Positions 55,548 to 64,000 of a stretch of 64,000 bases of DNA are shown in pieces. This stretch comes from Calcarisporiella thermophila CBS 279.70. Lineage: Eukaryota > Calcarisporiellomycota. Numbering within the stretch: position 1 is the first letter of the stretch; every line of letters begins with the position of its first letter. Location: positions 923,823 through 987,822 of the forward strand of contig NW_027192196.1 of assembly GCF_041956535.1 (NCBI RefSeq), read 5' to 3'. Under the pieces are notes generated by a model that saw nothing but the letters and a program-made list of their open reading frames with translations, ran no database searches and had not been told where the DNA came from. A program made the translations under genes and the position numbers.

Positions 55548-57812
55548 ATGGCAGACGACATCACGCTAAGACAGCGCAAAGTACTCACGGCCGAGCAGGA
55601 AACAAGAGCTGATGCACCTCCGCGAGAAGAGGGGGCCGATGAAAAAGATCCTGGAGCTTCGTCCAATGTGGCCGAGATTGTGTCCTCGTCGGTGCAAGGT
55701 GCATCGGCCATTGTGGTGCTGCAGCTCCTCACGCGAATGATGACTTTTGGGCTGCACCAAGTGGTTCTTCGCTACACCAGTCGCAATATCTACGGCATCG
55801 CATCGGTCCAGCTGGAGCTTCTCTACAACACCATTCTGTTCATTTCTCGGGAAAGTTTCCGGGGTGCGCTTTTGCGGGGCGACAGCGGAGCGGTGACGGC
55901 GTCCGAGCCCGACGCGAGCCAAACCGAGAATGCGGAAGGACGAGCAAAGAATGCGCCCAGTAGGGGGGAGATTCGAGATGCCATTCCGTTGTATTCACGT
56001 GAAGGTGATTTCCAAAAGGTGACCAATCTAGCTTACCTCCCCTTGGCATTCGGGCTGCTGTTCGCCGCCGGCGTGTGTGGATACTACCTACACCAGGTAG
56101 ACGATCAGAGTGCACAGAAGTACCCATACTACCGAACCTCCATCATCGTGTACGGCCTCTCGGCCGTGATGGAGCTCGTGATCGAGCCGCTCTTTATGGT
56201 CTCGTTCAATCACTTCCACTTCAAACTACGCGTGGTGGCCGAGGGGGTCGCCGTGGCTCTCCGATGCCTCGTCACGGTATCGCTCGCGGTGTGGGGGGCG
56301 TATCTCGGAAAGAGCACCAATGCTTCAGAAAATGCATTTGGGCTGCTCCCGTTTGCGATCGCACAGATGATCTATGCGCTAACCTTGGTGGTCTCCTACG
56401 TGGGCTACTATCTATGGATGAGCGGACTTCCCCACCAGGGAGTACTCGGCACTGACTACCTTGATTGGAAATATCTTTTTCCCCGCAGGCTTTTCGAAAA
56501 GGTGGAGAATAGGTAGGACCGAAAAGATTGACGGGCCCCCTCCTGCTCAGTAGAGGAGCGCTCATTGTATATATTGATCATACCCTATAGACTCGTTTAT
56601 TCCTGGTTTGACAAGAAGCTCCTGGGCATTGCGATCACGTTGGGGAAGCAATCCTTTGTGAAGCATCTTCTGAACGAAGGAGATAAGTTTCTCGTAGCCA
56701 GGTGGACAAGCCACAACGACCAGGGCGTGTATGCGCTTGTTTTCAACTATGGTACAGGATGATGTTTGAACGAGTGGTTTTTCTGGGATACGTGGTGAGG
56801 ACTGAAATGCTGCCATTCCTCTAATTTAGGATCACTGGTCGTTCGAATCCTCTTCATGCCACTCGAGGAAACGGCGCGTATTCTGTTCTCCAAGCTGCTG
56901 AGCGATTTGGATAGCCCCGCCCCCGTCCATGACCCGGACACCGTGCCCGATGGAGAAAGCCGCTCAATGGAAGAAAAGTTCTCGGCGAAAAATCCAAAAG
57001 AGCCGCACAAGATCTCTTCCAGACAGCAGCAAGCCCTGGTCTCTTCGGCGGATCTGATGGCGACCTTTATTCGGTTCTACCTCTTGCTCGGACTCGTGTT
57101 CATTGCCTTTGCAACGAATTATACGGGGGCGCTGATCAGTCTGCTGAACGGGCGAGACTGGTCAAGGAGCGCGTTTAGGGAGCTGGCCGCCTACTGCGTA
57201 TTTGTGCCGATTATTGGGGTGAACGGCATCACGGAGACCTTTGTGCAAGCGGTGTCCACCGACAGCGAGCTGACGCAGCAGAGCTACCTCATGACGGGGT
57301 TCTCGATTGCGTTTGTGTGCGCCGGCTTTCTCTTCATGCAAATCCTCTCGCTAGGCACCCTGGGGCTGATCCTGGCCAATATGGTGAACTTGCTGCTGCG
57401 GATCGCGTACAGCTGGTACTTTATTCGTCGCTACTTCCTGCGCCCGCGTGGATACACGGTCGACGGCATAAGATATACCCTCTCGCTACCGAACTTGCTG
57501 CCGCGCCCGTTCGTAATTCTGGCATTCGCGATAGGATGGGCGCTCACCTTTTGGTCGGGTCAAGCCATCGGGTGGGCTACCCTACCCGAGATAGCGAAAC
57601 ATATTGGGGTCGGAGGAGCTTGCTTCGCATGTGTGGCCATTATCACGTAACTATTCTATCGAGGAGTGGCGCTGCCACTGTGTTCCTCTCTCTGTGGTTT
57701 GTCTTAACCCTTTCTTTGCTTTTTTTTTCACTTCCCTAGGTGGACGCAGGAGCGTGTCTTTGTACGCAAGGTCTATGGCATTCTTCGAAGCAAAGGGAAA
57801 AAGCACGAGTAG
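55548..57812 (+). CDS. RFT1: Rft1, ER membrane protein required for N-glycan precursor flipping
   Basis: Polytopic ER protein of the MOP/MATE-like fold, needed for lipid-linked oligosaccharide (Man5GlcNAc2-PP-dolichol) to reach the lumen. Four exons; introns 56513-56590 (AG|GTAGGA), about 56755-56828 and about 57650-57740. Landmarks: SSVQGASAIVVLQLLTRMMT, FGLHQVVLRYTSRNIYGIAS, then FISRESFRGALLR, then VMELVIEPLFMVSFNH, the lumenal-loop-to-helix KQSFVKHLLNEGDKFLVARW, DQGVYALVFNYGSLVVRILF, MPLEETARILFSKLL, and YCVFVPIIGVNGITETFVQAV. The C-terminus ends in a basic tail, GILRSKGKKHE. Two charged inserts (after FRGALLRGD and after FSKLLSD) make it longer than the roughly 550 aa of yeast Rft1. No signal peptide, as expected. 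Confidence 0.94.
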
Positions 57813-59397
57813 AATGTTTATTTTCGAGCCTTAACTTGATTCTGTATGAGATGTTTGGGACTGTTTTTTTGCGTTTCTTTGGTCTTTTCTGCCTATTATT
57901 TAGTTTGTTTTTTGTTTTCACTGTTGACTCGCCATCTTCATATATGAGCGTGAATAGATGTGTTGTTAATTTAACTTTTTTTTTCCATTTCTTCCCGCAG
58001 AGTTCGTGTGGCTTATACTTTTGTCATCGATTTCTTCAGATAGGAGATTAAGCCATTTTCAGCTAGGGCAGGCTTTGGATCACTAGAGTTCGTTGAGGGC
58101 CGCACAAGGCGGCCGTAGGGGATTTTAGCACCCAATTACCTTATCAAGAATGAGGCCAGATCCACGCCCGTTGGCATCGATGGGGCATCTACCTCGATCC
58201 TATGCCCCCGTCTCGAAGATATACGAAATTGCTCGGGGTATGAGGGGTCGGATTCGGGCGGTTAGCCAAACGACGAGCCATGGTTGGCTCCACCATTTGG
58301 GCGTACTGGCCTTGCCCCAGGGCCCCAGGAGAAATATGGAATCGGCCATGACGGCGACTTTCCAACGCCCTGCTCACCTCTCCCCAACTATGACGCCACA
58401 GGCGATCCCTTCCAGCAGCATGAGAAGAAGGGAGGGGGCCGGCTGTGCTTTGTTCGCCAGTGCAGAGACGGTCGCCAATGGCCGTATATTGCCTATCCTC
58501 CTTGGCTCGGCAGTCGGAAGCAGCTGGTACGAGGAGGGGAGGCATTGTGCCTTGGCCAATGAGGCGAGGTGGCCTCCGGGGCTTTTTTATCCTTGCAGGC
58601 TCTGCGTCTTGTGGGATCCGCCTGGATCGCAGTTCGACGGAGGGTGACGGCTAATTAACACGGCCGCCTCCTATACGAGGGGATCCGAGAGGACGGGCAC
58701 GGAGTCTTGGAAAAGGAAATCAATTTTCGGCCGGAGATCAAACAGTGAGAAAATGCGAGCGGCCAAGGAGGAAAACGCCTCTGGCCTACGAGCCATCTGC
58801 CCTCAGCTCAGTGGTTGCGCGAAACGCCTCACTCTGTGTGGCCGCAAAAAGGATAAGGCTAGGACATTTAATACCAATGCGCGACGCGGCTCTTTCCTTA
58901 TTCTGCCCGGTGTTGGAGAGGAATGAACCGTTCTGCCCGGCAAGGGGCCGCGACAAGGAGGGGGATGGGGAGCCGGGAGGGCGGCTAGGCCGAGGATTTC
59001 AAACCGGCCCCGCGCAAAGAAACGGGCCAAGCGAGCGCGGCCGTCGGGGCCGCGACGGCCCACGCGGCCTCCGGGGGAGATCCGCGGCTTTCTTTTGCTA
59101 GCTTCCATTTCGACGCGAGGGCTTCTGGAACAATCCACCGGAAGCGAACTCTATAGCACGCTCCACTGGTTTGCCACAATTTTCAGTTTTACCGTGGGGA
59201 CAAAAAGTGTGCGTGTGACTAATGGTTGATAAATCAATCGGGGGTGGCTTACCGTCCTTGCAAAAAAAAAAAAAACGGGCGCTGGTCTTTTTTTTTTTTC
59301 CTCTACCTTGGTTGCGATTTTTCCACCCAACAAATATGACCCGCCGCTCATGCACAGACACCCAGCGCTCTCAATAAAAGCAACGCAGTAGGCCACC
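57813..59397. other. Long GC-rich intergenic region between RFT1 and the ankyrin gene
   Basis: About 1.58 kb. The first 230 bp are T-rich (RFT1 3' flank). From 58080 to 59150 the DNA is GC-rich and many frames stay open on both strands (up to 165 codons at 58150-58647), but none has a recognisable domain or consistent codon bias. Near 59260-59300 are A13-type and T12-type homopolymers. An unrecognised gene or RNA cannot be excluded. Confidence 0.4.
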
Positions 59398-60710
59398 ATG
59401 ACAACCCTCGCTTCCAAAGCCAAATCCTCCCTCTCCTGGCTCAATCAGCCCTCCCCCGCCGGCTCGACCTCCCCCGCCAAGGACAAAGCCCCGCGGTCAC
59501 TTTTTCTGCAGACGGCGAGCCGGCCGCAGAGCAATCTTGGCCTGCACCACGGGGCCGCCACTGGCAACCTTGGCCTGGTCAAGTTTGCCCTCGACCATGG
59601 CGTCTCGGTGGACTCCAGCGTCGGAGGGGTGCTGCCCATTCATGCCGCCTCATGCTATCCGGGCGAAGGCAACCTGATTGTCCTACAATACCTCATTGAC
59701 CGCGGGGCCGATGTCAATGCCCCGCGCACCTCACGCAAACACGGGAATAACGATTGGAGCACCATGTACGTATTCTTTGGCTCAAGATCTGGTTTCTTCT
59801 GATTGGCTAACCGTGAGGCGGCATCTGCCGATGCCCTCCCCCTTTTCCTAGAGGATCGGTCGGCGTCACTGGATCAACCGCGCTACACTTTGCGGCAGCA
59901 AACGGATGCACCAAGACGGTGGAGCTTTTGCTCCGGAATGGGGCGCGTCCCGATGTCAAGGACAAACTCGGCAACACCCCCCTCGTCATTGCCCTTGCCA
60001 AACACCACTTCGAAATCGCCCGCTTGCTGCGCGAACACGCCCCTCTCGAAGAGAAGCCGTCCAACCCGTTAGACTCGCTGATAGAGCAGCGCCGACCCAT
60101 CTACACGCGCCGGCCAAGCATGCCCTCGATCACCGAGGAGAGCTTTGCCCGCCGGCGGCCCCAGAGCGCCAAGTCGCCCAAGCGCCAGAGCCTCAATCTG
60201 CCGCGCGTGACATTCTGGAGTGACCCCAGTCACCAGATGACTCCCCACGGCGCTGACGACGCATCCCTCTCCAAGCTCGCCACCGCCCGCTCTCGCTCGC
60301 ACAGCCACAGCCCCCCCATAGACCATCCAACCGACTCGCGCACGCGCACTGCTAGTTACCCTAGCCTCCTGAGAACCAGCGCCAGCTCTCTGCGAGCCCA
60401 TTCCTCCTCTCCCCCGGCATTGCCGGCCACCCAGTCTCCATCCTCCCCGCCCCCTGTGGAGCAGCCCAACACGGCCGCGGAGCGGGATTGGAAACGACTG
60501 ACGTATCCATGGACACCCCCGCTCGATGCCTCCCACACTGAGTCCTCTTCCGGCACCAACTCCTCAGACGAGCGAGACCCCATTTTGTCCCATGAACTTG
60601 GAATAGAGGGGCCATCAGAGTCCTTGGATGCCGTCTATGTAGGAAAGAAGCGTGGCCGGAGCGGCAGCCTGCTGGAACGTGTGGTAGATTTCCTTAAAGT
60701 TCGCAAATAG
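59398..60710 (+). CDS. Ankyrin-repeat protein with Ser/Pro-rich C-terminal tail
   Basis: About 415 aa in two exons; the intron starts at GTACGTATTC near 59765 and ends at CTAG near 59851, restoring the frame at TIGSVGVTGSTALHFAA. Three to four ankyrin repeats lie at about residues 46-200: LGLHHGAATGNLGLVKFALDH, then LPIHAASCYPGEGNLIVLQY with LIDRGADVNAP, then STALHFAAANGCTKTVELLL with GARPDVKD, then GNTPLVIALAKHHFEIARLL. The remainder is disordered and rich in Ser, Pro and Arg, with RRPQSAKSPKRQS-type likely kinase sites, and a short basic C-terminus FLKVRK. This resembles widespread fungal ankyrin proteins of unknown role; it has no catalytic domain or membrane segment. Protein binding is the likely job. 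Confidence 0.82.
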
Positions 60711-60810
60711 TTTTTTTTTTTGCACCCTTTATATCAACTATGATATGGTATATCTATTTTTGTATACATAGCTCTTTTTTCTCTTTCTCCACTCCCTGTC
60801 TTCCTCCCTT

Positions 60811-60849
<39 letters not shown>

Positions 60850-62675
60850 TTGTTTGTGTGAATGATGTTATTTTTATTCGTGTACAAATGTTTTGAAGAT
60901 TTGGACATTTTTTTTCTTCTTGATCTACCACGTCTTTCTTTTCTCTTTACCTTTCTCCCGACTTTTGTAAATAAATTCTCTGCCCTCCTTTTGAGAGACT
61001 ATGGAGATCGGAGAGGCCAAGCTCTTAGCGCTTTTCCACAGCTCTTACTGTTGATAAGCAAAACCTTGATAATTTCACCCAACAAACCACCGGTAAAATC
61101 CCGATGCCGATTGGCTTTTCCCCACCCTGGCACTGATCATGTCACCGTGGTTTCCTTTTTCTGACATATTGCACGTGCCCTTGAACCATATCGATGGTCC
61201 TCCCGTGCCCCACCGTGGCTGGCCTTTTCAACCCCAAGTTCATTGGAGAGACGGGAGAGCTCCGAGGAGGGCGGCCGCATTCCCAAGATCTGTCTTGGAT
61301 AAGGGCAACCGCTCTTCTTTTTGGAAGAGTTCGCCGGACTAAAAGAGACGGCATTAGCACATTTGGAGTCTTGAGGTTAGATCGGGAGCTAACCTACCAC
61401 ACGGACCGTGGCTGGTCAGCCTCCCACGCTTTCCTCCTATAATTTTGCCACCAAGTAAGCCTGCTGGAAAAAGCACAGACTAGGAGACCCCTCCCATAGT
61501 AGAACTCAACCCCAGTGGAGGTGGAGAGGCAATCCGGCAGCGGGGGCTTAAGAGGAGGGTATAATTAAAGACCGGTTTAGCTTTGCAACTGCCTTGGTCG
61601 AAACAGCCTCGCATCCATATGCGGGGCTGGCGGGGCGGCTTGGGGGGAGAGGGCGGGCGGGAGCCTGAAACTCAGAAGGATAAACAGCTCTCTGGATAAG
61701 TCTCCATCCTCTCCCAGGTTGGCTCGGCTTTATCATATTGAACTGTTCCAGCTGCGCGCATATCTTCTTACTAAAAGGCCGTGTGTTTCCTTTGCATATC
61801 CTTGAGTTGAAAGCCAGTGATTATGGCCGCTCCTCACCCGCATGAGAATAAACTGTGCCGCAATTTCCACCCAAGATAGAAATAATTCCCATTCATGCAT
61901 TTTACAAAAAAAGCCTTCCCCCCCCCAACTTCTTCCTACAACGCGGAGCCACTACCGAGCTTAACTTCGAGATCAACTAGAATCTCATCGCCTGCGTCAC
62001 ACATCTTGTTTCTTTACTTTATGAATCCTAAGCCTATATATGTTTATTTTGGACGCACTCTAATATAGCATCCGACGTTCCCGTGCATGAAGCTGTAGCA
62101 AGCTGCTGCCCCCCCACTTTGTCTAGTGAAACTTAGGCCGCTATAGTCATCAGAGAGGAAAAAAGCATGGTGTCGGCATTGGAAAGTCCATTAAGGCCTC
62201 TTTAGGAATAACGCCTGGCTCTTTCTTCGCCTAAAGATGCAACCCCCTCTTGGCTGCACCGCCGCGTCTCTCATCTATCCTATTTAGATATGCATATTGT
62301 TCAGGGCCCCTTTTATCTCTCCCCCCGCTGACGCTAGGCACCCTCACTCTGGAGACACGAGACACCACGGTAAATGGTGACTACGGAGTCAGCCGTGAGA
62401 TGTAAGCCCCCACTTATGAAACGGAAGAGAAGGGATGGAGCCTAGGCCGCTGACGAACATTTCTCGTTTTTTATTTCCTTTTGTACTTTTTGGGTTCCAC
62501 TACAGGCTATGGACCAGAGTGAGTGTGGCGCAGAAAGGAACATTGAGCTTTATTTTCATCCTTTATTCTATCAAAGAGGTTCTAGGGCAAGAGACTATCG
62601 TTTGAAACCAACACCATCAAACCAAATCAATACACTCTGCTCGAGTGGAAGCTCTCCTGCGTGCCGAGGCCCTCT
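60711..62675. other. Long intergenic region between convergent ankyrin and AMD1 genes
   Basis: About 1.97 kb, very long for two 3' ends. The first 270 bp are T-rich with a TC/TA microsatellite. The rest (61000-62600) is mixed-GC sequence with only short frames (up to 82 codons) and no recognised RNA or protein motif. Confidence 0.4.
60811..60849 (+). repeat. Compound microsatellite (TC)n(TA)n
   Basis: TC dinucleotides from 60811, passing into TA dinucleotides from about 60827 to 60849, in the 3' flank of the ankyrin gene. Confidence 0.9.
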
Positions 62676-64000
62676 CTAGTTTTCTCCGGCCTCCTCCTCC
62701 CCATCCTTGCTGGGGCCCGCCGTCGACGCGGCCTTCATCTTCTTCTGGTGCAGCCGCTCCGCCACCATGGCCACGCCCGGGATGGCCGTGAAGGCGCGAG
62801 GGCTCGACCCCAGGATCTCGTCCACCGTGCTGGGGGCGGACGAGGAGGTCCCAGTCGAGCCAGTCGAGTAGAGGGGGAGGGCCGCGGGAGGCAGCTGGAT
62901 CATGGCGGCCGTGGCGGGCGAGTTGGAGCCGGTGGGGGCCCGGCTCAAGTTCGCGAGGGTGCCGCTCGGCACCGCGGCCGCGGCCGCGTCGGCGGGCTTC
63001 ACCTCCGCTGCCCTCGACGGGGTATTTGACGGCTCGGTGGAGGCGCCGGACGCCGTCGAGTGGGCGGTGTGGAGGGCGGGGGGGTCGTAGATTTGCTGGC
63101 GGTGCACCTGGTTCTGCTGCACCAGGGCGGGCTCCATCAGGCCCGTGGCGCCCACGAGGGTGGAGTTCTGCAGCGCGCTGGTCGAGGGCGCCGGGTGCAC
63201 GACCTCCTCGGCCTGGCGCGAGAACCGCAGCAGCATGTGCAGCTCCTCCTGCAGTGTCTCGTGCCGGAACTGAGCGCGAATCATGGGCACGTTGGTCTTC
63301 TGCATGTCGTTGCCCGCTACCCCCGGAAGCCACCAGTTCTTCCCGAGCCAGTGCTTCTTGATCGCGTTCTCGAACCCACTCTGTATCACCGAGTTGCGCG
63401 CCAGCTCGCACATGTCGGGCGACGACAGCTTCCAGATCTGCGCCGCCACGCTGTACTCCTCGATCAGCGGCTCGCGCGTGAAGTGGAACTGCAGCGGGTC
63501 ATCGGTCGACAGCGAGACGTTCAGGCCGCGCTGGAAGAAGGAGAGGAAGGGGTTGCGCTCGTAGTCGAGGAAGAGAGCGTTGTTGGAGAGGGGCGACATC
63601 GCAATGCCGATCTGCTTGAGGTAGTAGAGGTACTGCAGCGCCGGGACCTTGCGCAGCAAGATTCCGTGGTTGATGCCGTACGACGTGAGGAACGCGGAGG
63701 TCAAGTGGTCGGTGTCGCCCGCCTCACCCGAGTGGGGCCGCAGCACAAACGTGTTGAATCCGCGCTCTCGGCGCCACTGGTTCAGGCTCGTCATGTTCGC
63801 GTACATGTAGTAGAGGTAGTAGGAGTAGGGCGGGTTCAGCTCACCGTTCCAGGCGCGAGGGAATGGGAACTTCTTGTGGATGCGCCGCTCGGGCTTGGAT
63901 TCGTCGTCGACGGAGTCGAAGCCCACGACCCGCTGGAGGAAAACGTGCAGTTCGGGGTGGGATCGCGGGTCTTTCGTCACCTCGAAGAGAGGCTCGAAGA
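62676..64000 (-). CDS. AMD1: AMP deaminase, C-terminal part (N-terminus beyond window)
   Basis: Catalyses AMP to IMP plus ammonia in the purine nucleotide cycle. The frame is open to base 64000, so the N-terminal part is missing. Present: [20 protein letters not shown], then [13 protein letters not shown], then [20 protein letters not shown], the catalytic RPHSGEAGD block (metal-site region), [20 protein letters not shown], then [13 protein letters not shown], and the active-site [17 protein letters not shown] with the tandem Asp. Then [10 protein letters not shown] and [10 protein letters not shown]. The protein does not stop where AMP deaminases usually do: it carries an extra tail of roughly 170 residues rich in Ala, Ser and Pro, ending EEEAGEN. 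No intron is seen in this part. Codon use is very GC3-rich. Confidence 0.96.
   Translation of the reverse strand, partial: FEPLFEVTKDPRSHPELHVFLQRVVGFDSVDDESKPERRIHKKFPFPRAWNGELNPPYSYYLYYMYANMTSLNQWRRERGFNTFVLRPHSGEAGDTDHLTSAFLTSYGINHGILLRKVPALQYLYYLKQIGIAMSPLSNNALFLDYERNPFLSFFQRGLNVSLSTDDPLQFHFTREPLIEEYSVAAQIWKLSSPDMCELARNSVIQSGFENAIKKHWLGKNWWLPGVAGNDMQKTNVPMIRAQFRHETLQEELHMLLRFSRQAEEVVHPAPSTSALQNSTLVGATGLMEPALVQQNQVHRQQIYDPPALHTAHSTASGASTEPSNTPSRAAEVKPADAAAAAVPSGTLANLSRAPTGSNSPATAAMIQLPPAALPLYSTGSTGTSSSAPSTVDEILGSSPRAFTAIPGVAMVAERLHQKKMKAASTAGPSKDGEEEAGEN

Noticed and set aside
56841-56850. GTTCGAATCC, resembling a tRNA T-loop (B box)
   Set aside because: It lies in RFT1 coding sequence and no A box or clover-leaf stems fit around it.
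58150-58647. 165-codon + frame between RFT1 and the ankyrin gene
   Set aside because: No domain, overlaps equally long frames on the other strand, and composition unlike the real genes nearby.
62617-63411. 264-codon minus-strand frame over AMD1
   Set aside because: Wrong frame of the AMP deaminase gene; Arg/Gly/Pro-rich composition typical of a GC-rich shadow.

Overview
This is nuclear DNA of a fungus. Nearly every gene is broken by short introns (mostly about 55-80 nt, GTAAGT/GTATGT-like donors). The gene set is fungal: DASH/Dam1 kinetochore subunits Dad1 and Dam1, a monofunctional URA3, an Hmo1-like HMG protein, a DUF3020 protein, an HbrB/Bit61 TORC2 subunit and a Spo12-like peptide. A complex I subunit (NDUFA9) and a FANCE-like protein argue against budding yeast and suggest an early-diverging lineage (chytrid, blastoclad, zoopagomycote or mucoromycote grade). 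I cannot name the species.

Layout. 0-10.9 kb: 5' part of a BLM/Sgs1-type RecQ helicase (-), a Fus1-like single-pass SH3 protein (+), complex I NDUFA9 (+), Hmo1-like protein (-), Ups1/PRELI lipid transfer protein (-). 11-24.4 kb: URA3 (-) head-to-head with TRM9 (+), DUF3020 protein (-), ribosome-assembly GTPase EFL1 (+), an OB-fold plus winged-helix Stn1/RPA2-like protein (-), a peroxisomal carrier (+), a class I sirtuin (+), an unrecognised protein (-). 24.8-36 kb: DAD1 (+), BIT61/HbrB (-), RFC2 (-), DAM1 (+), TRM140/METTL2-type methyltransferase (-), RAE1 (+), FIS1 (-), SPO12-like (-), FANCE-like (+). 36-41 kb: a decayed Tc1-type transposon with 140-nt inverted repeats, then two tandem alpha/beta hydrolases (-). 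41.3-55.3 kb: complete cytoplasmic dynein heavy chain (+). 55.5-64 kb: RFT1 (+), an ankyrin-repeat protein (+), and the C-terminal part of AMP deaminase (-).

How the genes relate. Most are unrelated housekeeping genes packed as alternating divergent and convergent pairs; several pairs share 100-200 bp promoters. Chromosome maintenance and segregation is well represented (RecQ, RFC2, FANCE, Stn1/RPA2-like, Dad1, Dam1, Spo12, dynein). The promoters of several of these carry MCB/E2F-like CGCG elements, which suggests shared G1/S control.

Main points for follow-up: (1) an apparent U12-type AT-AC intron in the FANCE-like gene, implying a minor spliceosome; (2) the FANCE homologue itself; (3) a sharp rise in GC inside the dynein gene near 51-52.5 kb that continues to the window end; (4) introns at the Walker A Lys in dynein AAA1 and AAA4, and one codon-adjacent in AAA3; (5) the MCB-rich promoters; (6) the long-TIR Tc1 derivative. 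I found no RNA genes, CRISPR arrays or viral sequence.
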